Of a stretch of 64,000 nt of DNA, positions 30,099 to 38,321 are shown one piece after another. Source of the DNA: Rothia sp. (in: high G+C Gram-positive bacteria) (GTDB taxonomy: Bacteria > Actinomycetota > Actinomycetes > Actinomycetales > Micrococcaceae); assembly GCA_030529845.1 (NCBI GenBank), contig JAUMWB010000001.1, positions 310,001 through 374,000 on the forward strand. The letters are read 5' to 3'. Below the pieces are notes generated by a model, which was not told where the DNA came from, searched no databases, and saw nothing but the letters and a program-made list of their open reading frames with translations. Position 1 is the first letter of the stretch. Each line of letters opens with the position of its first letter. The position numbers and the translations under genes were made by a program.

Positions 30099-30354
30099 AA
30101 AATCTGTACTTGTGTTGATGTGGCTGGTTGCACAGCTTGTTCTTTTCGGGCTGAAGAATAACTATCTACGATGCAGAGGCTCTCACCTGGGCCTATATCT
30201 GCACCCTGTTTAGCTTGTGGGCCGGTTGGTGGCTCTTAGCCCCAGCAATGACCACACCCCACAGCAGGTGGACTAGGTGCAGTAAACCCTAAGCTATATA
30301 TACGCACATTAATCCGCCGGCTAACCGGCGGGCTACTCGCACCCTAGGGAACAC
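30099..30354 (+). other. Upstream region of the fibrinogen-domain gene
   Basis: About 260 bases between the suf terminator and the next gene. A compact inverted repeat (CCGCCGG paired with CCGGCGG, around 30312-30330) lies close to the start codon. A promoter for the downstream gene is expected here but could not be assigned. Confidence 0.45.
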
Positions 30355-33300
30355 ATGGAACATAAAGACACTTCGGCGCGCCCGTCGAAGCGCGCAACAG
30401 CGCGCGATTTTTGGGCAGCTACTCGCACCCAGCTCAAAGCCCCCTTTTCACTCAAAAAACCTAACCCGGTCACCAAAGCCGGGGTAGGCGTCCTCGCTCT
30501 TGCTACCGCAGTAACTGTGCTGCCGGGAGCAACCGCATCCGACACCTACACCCCTGACGGTAAAACCAGCGAAACCGCTGCGGCCAGCTGCTGGGAAGCC
30601 AAGCAGACCGACCCCGCCGCAACCAGCGGCACCTACTGGCTCTGGACCCCGGAGATGGCAGCCCCCGAACAGTTCTACTGCGACCAGGAAACTGACGGTG
30701 GCGGCTGGGTCATGATCGGCCGCGGCCGCGACGGCTGGGAGGAAAGCTACAACGGCAAGGGCAAAGCCTCAGAGCTTTACACCAACCCCGACGGCATCGA
30801 CGCCTTCACCCCCGTGCAGTTGCCCTCCACCACGGTCAATGCCCTAATCGGTAACAGCAAGGTGTCTGACCTCAAAGAAGGCTTCCGCATCCGCCGCGCT
30901 GCCAACGCCGAAGGCACCAAATGGCAGAATGTTACCGCCACCCGCGCCAACGCCACCGACTGGACCTGGGCCCTCTCAGGAACCCAGACCTGGCGTGACA
31001 TCAAATTCCGCGGCGATTCACCGACCGTCACCAGCTCCAACCGAAACTTCTCATCGCTGACCGGCCAGATGATGAAGCCCGTACTCTCCATGTACCAGGT
31101 CAACTTCCTGGGCACCAGCGAACAGGGCTGGCGCATGGGCTTTGCCTACGGCCCCATTGCCCGTGGCGCCAATAACGCCACCACCTATCTCTGGTCCAAG
31201 ACCGGTGCCAGCCCCCTACCCTTCTCCCAGGTCTTCCTGCGCCCCAAGCTGACCCAAGCAGACCTGAACCTGAGCGACTACGCTGACGCGGGCGCGTCCG
31301 CCTCCACCCGCCGTGCCCTGCCCAACTCCTACTCCGCAAAGGTCACCTGGCGCACCAGCGACACCACCGGCACCGGAACACTAGGCGAGCTCAACACCTA
31401 CGTGCAGGCCATAACCCAGGTGGGTAACACCGTCTTCACCGGCGGCGACTTCGCCTGGGTAGAAAACGCCGCCACCGGTGAGAAAGTTCAGCAGAAGTTC
31501 CTGGCAGGCTACGACGTAACCACCGGTGAACTCGTGCGCACCTTCATGCCCACCTTCAACGGCCAGATCAAGGCTCTGGAAGCCCTGCCCAACGGCACCC
31601 TAGCTGTTGGCGGTGAGTTCACCGAAGTCAACGGCGAAAAGGTTGCCGGCCTGGTCGTCCTTGACCCCGTCACCGGTGCGATTGACCGCACCTACAACTT
31701 CGGCATCGAAAACCGCGGTGCAGGTTCCATCACCAGTGCCCGCACCCTGGATGTGCAGGGCGACTACCTCTATGTGGGCGGCGCTTTCTCCCACGTGGTC
31801 AATACCGAAACCGGGGCTACCGGCTACTCCCGAAACGCCGGTCGCTTTAGCTTCAGCCAGAACGGTCCGGACGCCAGCTGGCGCCCCTACCTCAACGGCA
31901 CCGTCAACGGCCTCTCAGCCTCAGACGACGGAGCGACCGTGGCAGCAGCGGGCTACTTCTCAAAGGTCAACGGCACCAAGACCTGGAAGCTAGCTCAGCT
32001 CAACACTACCGACGGCAACATCGCCAAGGCCTGGACTTGGGAACCGTCCTTCCCCACCATCCAGCGCCAGGGCTACCAGAACGACGTTGAGGACGCCGGT
32101 TCCACCGTCTGGGCTGCCGGTTCAGAGCACATTATCCACCAGTACGCCAAGAACACTATGAGCCGCCTCTACTCGGCTATCACCATCGAGGGTGGCGACT
32201 TCCAGGACCTCTATGAAGACCAGAACAACAAGGTCATTTACGGGGCCTGCCACTGCGGCAACTATATCTATGAAGGCTCCGGCACTTGGATGCAGCCCTG
32301 GACCAACAAGGGCTTCTTCAACCTGCAGTCCATCCGCCTCTCAGCAGCTTTTGACGCTGAAACCGGTCGCGTGATCGGCGAGTTTGCCCCCAACCTGCGC
32401 GGTCCCCGCGGTGACGGTGTTTGGGAGCAGTTTGTTGACTCCACCGGTACCCTCTGGCTGGGGGGCGACATCAACCGTTCTCAGGGTGCTAACGGTATGC
32501 AGCAGACCGTGGGGTTTGTCCGCTTCGCCCCGCGCGACGTTACTGCCCCTGCCGCCCCGCGCTCACTGGCTGTGAGCACCGACGGTGCCACCGACGTCCT
32601 AACTTGGCCCTCAGCCGGTCGCAACGTCACCTACCAGGTGCTGCGCGATAACCGCGTCATCGCAACCACCACCGACACCACCTACTCGGTGGCCCACACC
32701 GACGATGCCCGCTACTTCGTGCGATCGGCGGACGCCGCAGGCAACTTCTCAGCCTCAACCCCCGTTGCTCTGGCCCAGAAGACCCAGCAGCCTGTAGCTC
32801 CGGTGGAGCCCACCGCCGAACCTACTGTTCAGCCTACCGCTGAGGTGCCTGCCGAGCCTACCCCGACTGCCGAAGCAACCACTGAGGCCCCTGCCCCGGT
32901 AGAGCCCCCGGTTGTGGAAGAGCCTGCTCCGGTTGTACCTGAACGTGTTGCTGAGGCACCTGCTAACGGTACGGTGATCAACAACCCTGCTCCCATTGAG
33001 CCTTTTGCTGTACCGGCTGAAAAATCTAAGCCGGTCCTGGCATCGGGGGATGAGTGGAAGATTGCCTTTGGCCTGAACGCCTGGCAGGGGCTGGACTCAA
33101 CCTGGCGCGCCACTGACTACAAGTACGACACCGCCAAGTGGTACACCACCTACTCATCGGTTGGCTGGGGCGAACCGCGCGTAGCTACCATGTACCAGTT
33201 CTCATCCAGCGCCCAGCCGGTATCGATGATGCTGCGCAAGGAACTCAACCTGAACCTGGCTGCTGGTCAGAAACTGGTTTTGACTACCTACGTTGATGAC

Positions 33301-33537
33301 GGCATGATGATCTGGGTCAATGGTAAGGAATACACCCGCCAGAACCTCATCTGGGGTGCCCTGCCCACCTACACCGCCACCCGCGCTGTAGACTTTGGGG
33401 CTGCCCGCACCACCCCGCTGGTTATCGAGATCCCCGCTTCTGACCTCAAGCAGGGCAAGAACTCCATTGCGGTGATGGTCAACTCCAACACCAAGGGTGC
33501 AGCCACCACCTTCGACATGATCGGTGAGGTGCGCTAA
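30355..33537 (+). CDS. Large secreted protein with fibrinogen-like domain, beta-propeller region and C-terminal beta-domain
   Basis: The 1060-residue protein has a long basic N-region and a hydrophobic signal core (about residues 45-61). Residues about 78-310 match a fibrinogen-related domain: SCWEAKQTDP, then FYCDQETDGGGWVMIGRGRD. Residues about 345-730 are repeated segments such as GGDFAWVENAATGEKV and VGGEFTEVNGEKVAGLVVLD, typical of delta-60-type beta-propellers. A fibronectin III-like segment (about 735-815) and a Pro/Glu/Thr-rich linker (about 820-890) follow. A final domain (DEWKIAFGLNAWQGLDSTW..., YVDDGMMIWVNGKEYTR) resembles carbohydrate-binding beta-sandwich domains. There is no LPXTG anchor, so it is probably released or held noncovalently. 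A role in host or glycan attachment is inference. Confidence 0.85.
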   Translation: MEHKDTSARPSKRATARDFWAATRTQLKAPFSLKKPNPVTKAGVGVLALATAVTVLPGATASDTYTPDGKTSETAAASCWEAKQTDPAATSGTYWLWTPEMAAPEQFYCDQETDGGGWVMIGRGRDGWEESYNGKGKASELYTNPDGIDAFTPVQLPSTTVNALIGNSKVSDLKEGFRIRRAANAEGTKWQNVTATRANATDWTWALSGTQTWRDIKFRGDSPTVTSSNRNFSSLTGQMMKPVLSMYQVNFLGTSEQGWRMGFAYGPIARGANNATTYLWSKTGASPLPFSQVFLRPKLTQADLNLSDYADAGASASTRRALPNSYSAKVTWRTSDTTGTGTLGELNTYVQAITQVGNTVFTGGDFAWVENAATGEKVQQKFLAGYDVTTGELVRTFMPTFNGQIKALEALPNGTLAVGGEFTEVNGEKVAGLVVLDPVTGAIDRTYNFGIENRGAGSITSARTLDVQGDYLYVGGAFSHVVNTETGATGYSRNAGRFSFSQNGPDASWRPYLNGTVNGLSASDDGATVAAAGYFSKVNGTKTWKLAQLNTTDGNIAKAWTWEPSFPTIQRQGYQNDVEDAGSTVWAAGSEHIIHQYAKNTMSRLYSAITIEGGDFQDLYEDQNNKVIYGACHCGNYIYEGSGTWMQPWTNKGFFNLQSIRLSAAFDAETGRVIGEFAPNLRGPRGDGVWEQFVDSTGTLWLGGDINRSQGANGMQQTVGFVRFAPRDVTAPAAPRSLAVSTDGATDVLTWPSAGRNVTYQVLRDNRVIATTTDTTYSVAHTDDARYFVRSADAAGNFSASTPVALAQKTQQPVAPVEPTAEPTVQPTAEVPAEPTPTAEATTEAPAPVEPPVVEEPAPVVPERVAEAPANGTVINNPAPIEPFAVPAEKSKPVLASGDEWKIAFGLNAWQGLDSTWRATDYKYDTAKWYTTYSSVGWGEPRVATMYQFSSSAQPVSMMLRKELNLNLAAGQKLVLTTYVDDGMMIWVNGKEYTRQNLIWGALPTYTATRAVDFGAARTTPLVIEIPASDLKQGKNSIAVMVNSNTKGAATTFDMIGEVR

Positions 33538-33570
33538 GCCCCGGTTTTGAAACCGCGCTAGCCCCTGAAA

Positions 33571-33615
33571 ACTCCCCGTTCCTAGATGTTTATCGTCTGG
33601 GGCGGGGAGTTTTTC
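33571..33615 (+). terminator. Terminator after the fibrinogen-domain gene
   Basis: ACTCCCCG (33571-33578) pairs with CGGGGAGT (33603-33610), followed by a T-run to 33615. The loop contains a smaller inner stem. Confidence 0.85.
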
Positions 33616-33627
33616 TATGTGAGGGGG

Positions 33628-33694
33628 CGAGCGTGCGTTATATCGCCGAGCGTGCGCATGGTCGGGGCACGCTCAGCGATATGACGCACGCTCG
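33628..33694. repeat. 67-bp nested palindrome, family B, copy 1
   Basis: Outer arms CGAGCGTGCG (33628-33637) and CGCACGCTCG (33685-33694). Inner boxes GAGCGTGC and GCACGCTC lie about 10 bases further in, around a short centre. The two 28-base arms differ at only two positions. The sequence is unrelated to family A, but the length and box arrangement are the same. Confidence 0.93.
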
Positions 33695-33744
33695 GTTAGA
33701 GCGCAGCGGATCCAAAAATTTGGTGCTAGAGAAATTCGGTTCAA

Positions 33745-34257
33745 TTAAACTGCGTTATACCCACCGTCTACTAGATAGTAGGAACCGGTGACAAAGCTGG
33801 CAGCATCTGAGAGCAAGAAAGCCACGACATTGGCTACTTCCTCAGGAGTGCCAAGCCGTCCCATGGGGTGTTTAGCAGTAAGTGCTTTAAGGGCATCATC
33901 ACTGACGTTCTTCAGCAGTGGAGTATTCACATACCCAGGACCAACAGCATTTACCCGTAGACCCAACGGTGCATATTGTACAGCCGCAGCCTTGGTAATT
34001 CCGTCCACTGCATGTTTAGTTGCTGTATAAGCCGGGGATCCAATTGAGGATGTGCAGGAGTGGATAGAACCAACACTTACAATTGCGGACTGAAGGGCTG
34101 ATGCTGTGCCACCGGCTTGAACAATGGTTTCAGCAGTTTCTTGTGCAGCATCAAGATTGATATCAGTAACTAATACGCTCGCTCCTAACTCGGCAAGTTT
34201 GAGCGATATTGCGCGTCCTAGTCCGGAACCGGCCCCTGAGACTGTGGCTATCTTAAT
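33745..34257 (-). pseudogene. Decayed short-chain dehydrogenase gene with internal deletion
   Basis: One frame is open across 33745-34257. It begins with a normal SDR nucleotide-binding start ([20 protein letters not shown]) and ends with a normal C-terminus ([46 protein letters not shown]). The middle is missing: the frame jumps from TASALQS to [10 protein letters not shown], so about 70-80 residues with the NNAG motif are absent (170 residues in place of about 250). No start codon is visible: the expected position reads ATT, directly preceded by TAA. The active-site Y-T-A-T-K is retained. Such a product would lack the cofactor-binding core. Confidence 0.85.
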
Positions 34258-34443
34258 TTATAGTTATGACTTTGTAGCCACTCCAAATGAAGTTAGCTTA
34301 TCGCTTCTACAGTCGCCCTAACCTGTGCAGATGAGCTGCGTCGTCCTCAACGTGCCGGGTCAAACGGGCAACCCACACGGTCTTAAACTCAAGCCTTAAC
34401 TCACCCTTCTCCCTCTTGGGGCGCTCCAGGAGTATAGCTACTC

Positions 34444-35052
34444 TCAGACCTCGGCATCCGGCTGCTGCCCATCATGGGGCTGCCAGGCACAGTCTGTTAG
34501 CTCGAAATCCGTGAAGACAGCGGTAAACGATGAGTCTTCGGGGGAGCAGGCGTAGACCCCAAAACTGATTTCTTCACCCGCATCCGCCAGGTGGCAGATG
34601 CGCATCTGGTGCCAGGTGGTGCCATCGAGAGAGTTCTCAATGCGGAAGTCTTGGCCCCTGCGGCTGAGCCGGTACCACATATAGCCGGTTGATGCCGGTA
34701 TCTCTGTGGTGGCCCAGTCGGAGTATCCGCCGTTGGTTACAACTGAACCTAGGTGCTGGAAGTCCTCATTTTCGTATTCGATAGACCCCTTGATCCAGTT
34801 TTCACTGTTCAGGTAGACAGCTACGCCGCACTGGTCAAAGCGGTGCTGGGCGGTATCGAAGCTGGCTTTGACGATAAATGAAAAGTACTGGTCCCGGGTT
34901 CTGGTTTGCAGGACCGGGGCGTTGTCGTTGCGGAAGTGATAGTAGGTGCGTTGCCACAGATCTGTGCCGGGTTCGGTGGTGATTTCTACCCGGTCGGGGG
35001 TGATGGTGTAGTGGCGGGGCGGGCGCGTCCAGGTGAAGGTGGTGAGGTCCAT
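34444..35052 (-). CDS. DUF1349 domain protein
   Basis: A 202-residue protein of the DUF1349 family, which has a concanavalin-like beta-sandwich fold and no firm function. Recognisable parts are WQRTYYHFRNDNAPVLQTRT near residue 33, a QCGVAVYLNSENWIKGSIEY segment near residue 75, a WYRLSRRGQDFRIENSLDG segment and the ending FTAVFTDFELTD. The ATG at 35052 follows AAGGAG; the longer upstream frame runs into the DinB gene and is not used. It starts 2 bases after the DinB stop codon, so the two genes form an operon. Confidence 0.85.
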   Translation of the reverse strand: MDLTTFTWTRPPRHYTITPDRVEITTEPGTDLWQRTYYHFRNDNAPVLQTRTRDQYFSFIVKASFDTAQHRFDQCGVAVYLNSENWIKGSIEYENEDFQHLGSVVTNGGYSDWATTEIPASTGYMWYRLSRRGQDFRIENSLDGTTWHQMRICHLADAGEEISFGVYACSPEDSSFTAVFTDFELTDCAWQPHDGQQPDAEV

Positions 35053-35054
35053 GT

Positions 35055-35579
35055 CTAGTCTCCTTGTTCTCCGTCGATATTTTCTCGGAGCAGGTCGGCA
35101 TGGCCTAGGTGCCTGCCCCACTCTTCAATCAGGTGCAGGGCAACCCAGCGGTAGCTGAAGCGGGTGCCGTCCTTGAGGCCACCTTCGCTGAGACTATCCC
35201 AGTTGCGCTCAGCCAGCAGCTGGCGGGTAGCTTCCATGCTGGCCTGGAGGTTCTCTAGAACCCGGGGAAGGGGCAGGGGCATGTGCCAGTCGGCGTCCGC
35301 GTCCTTATCCCAATCAAAGGACGCCCACGGCTCAGGCAGGCTACGGCCAAGTAGGATCTCCTCCCGCCAGTAGTCCTCCACGAACCAGAGGTGCCCAGCC
35401 ATACCGGCTAGGGTCATGCTGCTGGGGTGCAGGGGAGTTGCAAGGACGGCCTCGTCCAGCCAGCTTCCGTCCGCGCACTGGAGTTTGCGCAGGAAAATCT
35501 CCTGCTGAAAACGGATATAGCCAAGCACCAGCTCTTTTTCGGAGCCGGTCAGGGGCGGGTCAGCGAAAGGGGTTTTCAT
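35055..35579 (-). CDS. DinB family protein (DUF664)
   Basis: A 174-residue four-helix protein of the DinB/YfiT metalloenzyme-like superfamily. Features are the pattern MTLAGMAGHLWFVEDYWREE near residue 55 with a potential metal-binding His, and the C-terminal HLIEEWGRHLGHADLLRE with HxxxxxxHxxH-like spacing (H153, H160 and H163 approximately). Several members act with mycothiol or bacillithiol, but the substrate here is unknown. It is cotranscribed with the DUF1349 gene; a family-B palindrome lies 24 bases upstream. Confidence 0.85.
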   Translation of the reverse strand: MKTPFADPPLTGSEKELVLGYIRFQQEIFLRKLQCADGSWLDEAVLATPLHPSSMTLAGMAGHLWFVEDYWREEILLGRSLPEPWASFDWDKDADADWHMPLPLPRVLENLQASMEATRQLLAERNWDSLSEGGLKDGTRFSYRWVALHLIEEWGRHLGHADLLRENIDGEQGD

Positions 35580-35603
35580 AGTCTCAGTTTACCGGCGGTA
35601 CAA

Positions 35604-35670
35604 CGAGCGTGCGCCATATCGCTGAGCGTGCGCATAGTCGGTGCACGCTCAGCGAAAAGACGCACGCTCG
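35604..35670. repeat. 67-bp nested palindrome, family B, copy 2
   Basis: Same outer arms as copy 1, CGAGCGTGCG (35604-35613) and CGCACGCTCG (35661-35670), and the same inner boxes. It differs from copy 1 at scattered positions. It lies between the DinB gene start and the MerR gene stop. Confidence 0.93.
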
Positions 35671-35689
35671 GTTAGGGAAGAGGCAGTTG

Positions 35690-36484
35690 TTAGTCCCAGC
35701 TGGGGTTGGCCAGGTCTACTCCGGCATGTTCAGCCTCTGCCTCAATAGCGTCGGCCAACCACTGGGCTAGGCCGGGCTGCTGGGAATCGTAGTAGCTGGT
35801 GAACCGCTCATCGGTAATATAACCGCGTGAGATCAGGTAATGCTTGGCGGGGGTAACGGGGAAGAACTCGCTCAGCAGCTGACGGTGGGCGCGGACGAGC
35901 TCGCCCGCCTCGGTGCTGTCTGTCGGCAGGCTGCGGCGCACGGCGTCCGCTAATTTTCCGTCCATCTCAGCAGCGCGATTCTTGTAACCTGCCCAGTCGG
36001 CCTGGCTCCAGGTGGCGGTGCGCTGCTGGCTGATGGTCCAGTCGTCCGTACCGGTGTAGCGTTCCTCAGCTTCTGCCTGGTAGCTGGCAAAGTTGGCATC
36101 GCCGAGAACTTCGCCGATTTCGGTGAGGGTGAGTTTTTTGTTCGTCATTTCGTTCTCCATGAGGGTGTCGATAGCAGCAACCATAGCGGAAAGCTGCTGT
36201 TGTTGGTCCACGAGGGCCTGGCGTTGCCTGCGGAGGTGCTCCAGGCTGGTTGAGTTACTGACCAGGGCTTCTTTAATGTCGGTGAGTTTCATGCCGGTTG
36301 CCCGGTAGATAAGGATTCGTTGCAGGGTCGCAATATCGTCGGGAGCGTAAAGCCGATAATTCGACCAGGTACGCTCAGCAGGGGCAACGAGCCCGAGGGA
36401 TTCCCAATGGTGCAGGGTGCGCACCGTGACACCGAGAACCTGCGCTACTTCCCCTACCGTGTAGAGGCTTTCTTGATCCTTCAT
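35690..36484 (-). CDS. MerR family regulator with TipAS ligand-binding domain
   Basis: Transcription regulator of the TipA type. The N-terminal MerR HTH is LYTVGEVAQVLGVTVRTLHHWESLGL, shown here in parts: VGEVAQVLGV and RTLHHWESLGLV (residues about 8-35). A dimerisation coiled coil follows (RRQRQALVDQQQQLSAMVAA, near residue 85), then the TipAS antibiotic-recognition domain (GDANFASYQAEAEERY near residue 128, and TPAKHYLISRGYITDERF near residue 216). TipAS proteins bind thiopeptides and related compounds and activate exporter genes. It lies close to the DinB gene, which may be one target; this is inference. Confidence 0.9.
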   Translation of the reverse strand: MKDQESLYTVGEVAQVLGVTVRTLHHWESLGLVAPAERTWSNYRLYAPDDIATLQRILIYRATGMKLTDIKEALVSNSTSLEHLRRQRQALVDQQQQLSAMVAAIDTLMENEMTNKKLTLTEIGEVLGDANFASYQAEAEERYTGTDDWTISQQRTATWSQADWAGYKNRAAEMDGKLADAVRRSLPTDSTEAGELVRAHRQLLSEFFPVTPAKHYLISRGYITDERFTSYYDSQQPGLAQWLADAIEAEAEHAGVDLANPSWD

Positions 36485-36628
36485 GATTCCATTGTGGGGT
36501 CTAACGTGGCGTGAGGGTCAAACAAGATAAGAACTGTGGCTGCTTTGCTCAAATTCTGGGGTAACTGGTTGAGTATTTTTCACACCAGCCGCAGGTTGCG
36601 GTTGACGGTGTAAATTTTAGGGCAGGCC

Positions 36629-37069
36629 GTGCGGCTACTCGCAGTGCGCGTGATTCTGCCGTTTCTCATTGGCTTTGATTTTAAGGACGTCGTGACAGAC
36701 GCCTTTCTAGGTAGTATCGATTTTTCCTGTATCTGGATTGATAATGAAGTGCCCCACCCACTTCAGGAACAAGATTTTGATCTATGGAGTGATGTGTATA
36801 CTGGCCACTCGGTCTTAGAGATAGAGGGTAATGCTTCTTCTGCTTCTATTGACCTGGCTTGATGGGTGCCTTACACCTTTCATTTCGAGGGTATTCGGTT
36901 AGGCGCAGGTATACATCGAGTAGCGTGCTGCGCTTTCATCGCAGCGGTTGCTGATATATGTGGTGGCCTCATTTATTCTCATGATGGAGGTTTGCCTCCC
37001 GAATCTAATGGGCTACATACAAACGAGTTTCTCATTTGGTGTAAAGGGAATCTCAAGAGCAAATTTTGA
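36629..37069 (+). pseudogene. Gene of unknown family interrupted by an in-frame TGA
   Basis: Two open segments, 36629-36862 and 36866-37069, lie in the same frame and are separated only by TGA at 36860-36862. Read through, the product has a continuous protein-like sequence: FSCIWIDNEVPHPLQEQDF, then IEGNASSASIDLA, a stop, WVPYTFHFEGIRLGAGIHRV, CAFIAAVADICGGLIYSHD and EFLIWCKG. The second half looks like the C-terminus of a small cytosolic hypothetical protein. No family could be assigned. It is most simply a recently broken gene; the start codon (GTG at 36629) is uncertain. Confidence 0.6.
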
Positions 37070-37590
37070 TTTAGCGAGCCTAGGAGATCTCTAAACGGTA
37101 TCGAAAGTGTAGGCCCATAGATATCATGTTTGGAGATTTAATCAGGTAAGGATTATGAAGCTACCGAAGTTGATTGGGAATGAGGCAATCGGCTGTGCAT
37201 TCGGTTTGGTATCTTCCGACTTCTTCAGTCTTAGAAATCATCGCAAAGAGGGTATCTACAGAAATTAGTGATATTGATATCCTCTACACGTTGAAACCTG
37301 GGATGTGCAGGGGGGGGTAATGACCTGTCCTAATCTTTGAAAGAAATGCTTGAATGCCAGCTAATTATTATAGCAATAAAATACATACATCCACCCATGG
37401 AATTTGAGACACTGAGGTCTCTGGAGAAATATATCCAACGTAGTAAATAAATTATTGCGCATTTCCTTTGTTATTTGGTTAATTGGATTTGAGCTGTATC
37501 AAGCTATGGGTTTCGTAGATTTTCCAGAATCATAGTGGCATGGCAGTAAGGAGATTTATGTTGAATGCTAATGTTTTGGCTCTTGAAGAT
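37070..37590. other. AT-rich intergenic stretch without a supported gene
   Basis: About 520 bases between the broken gene and the membrane-protein gene. Base composition is much more AT-rich than the core of the window, and no open frame looks like a gene. It appears to be decayed or recently acquired DNA. Confidence 0.5.
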
Positions 37591-38319
37591 TTAAAAATTT
37601 TTATAGATATCCTGTTGTCTAATTTTTATATACTTAAGGATAATGCCGTATCTCTTTTCTGGAACTCTGAAGATAAATCTTTTATTAAAAATAACTCTAG
37701 CTCGTTTGATTATTTTCCAGAACCAAGGGCGCTTTGAATAATTTTTAGATATTAATGGGGAGGTGCGGTAGGCTGATCGGCGCGCTTCTCTCTCAAAAAT
37801 ATGATAGGAGATTTCAGGATTTTCCGTAAGAACTTTGCTGTGTTCGTTAGCAACTAAGCAGAATCTGATAAATTTTCGAAATTGCTTATTTAACTCTGAG
37901 CGAAGTAGTGCAGAAATTTCGAATATCAATGCCACCGCGGTGAGAAGTATCGCTACGGTAATGTTTAGAGGGGTTGGTAGAAGACTTCCTGCGAGCGCGC
38001 CGAAAAAGCCGAATGCTACTACGCAAAACCAGTCCGGCAGAGAACTCTGGGGGCGAGATGATTTATAAATTGCATCAGCACTAGACAAAATTAAAGATAG
38101 AGATATTGCATTTAAAGCTGATTTATTTGCAAATGACCCAGAAGGTGTTTTTTTGATGGTATCGAGAATAATTTTATTATTTCTAGACCATGCTAAATCA
38201 ATATTGAAATCCGCATTGATGCTACTCTTCAAGCGAGTCCAAATACCTGTCGCAATTGGAAAAAATATTATTGTGATTATTTGCCATAAGGTTGAAGTAG
38301 GGATATTTTCTAGTATCAA
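37591..38319 (-). CDS. Hypothetical membrane protein downstream of hsdS
   Basis: A 242-residue protein not matched to a known family. It has one hydrophobic segment near the N-terminus (LWQIITIIFFPIATGIW, about residues 11-27) and a pair in the middle (WFCVVAFGFFGALAGSLL and ITVAILLTAVALIFEISALL, about residues 97-140), then a strongly basic cytosolic C-terminus (SKRPWFWKIIKRARVIFNKR). It begins with TTG, two bases after the hsdS stop, so it may be translated with hsdS. It is clearly AT-rich and Lys/Ile/Asn-rich, unlike the rest of the locus, which suggests transfer. A role in defence is possible from its position only. Confidence 0.6.
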   Translation of the reverse strand: MILENIPTSTLWQIITIIFFPIATGIWTRLKSSINADFNIDLAWSRNNKIILDTIKKTPSGSFANKSALNAISLSLILSSADAIYKSSRPQSSLPDWFCVVAFGFFGALAGSLLPTPLNITVAILLTAVALIFEISALLRSELNKQFRKFIRFCLVANEHSKVLTENPEISYHIFEREARRSAYRTSPLISKNYSKRPWFWKIIKRARVIFNKRFIFRVPEKRYGIILKYIKIRQQDIYKNF

Positions 38320-38321
38320 TT

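Noticed and set aside
33628-33694. Family-B palindrome as an integron attC site
   Set aside because: No recognisable attC core sites (AAC and GTT boxes) are seen, and no integrase gene is in the window.
37540-37737. 65-codon plus-strand open frame in the AT-rich region
   Set aside because: It overlaps the membrane-protein gene on the opposite strand and has no ribosome-binding site or recognisable sequence.
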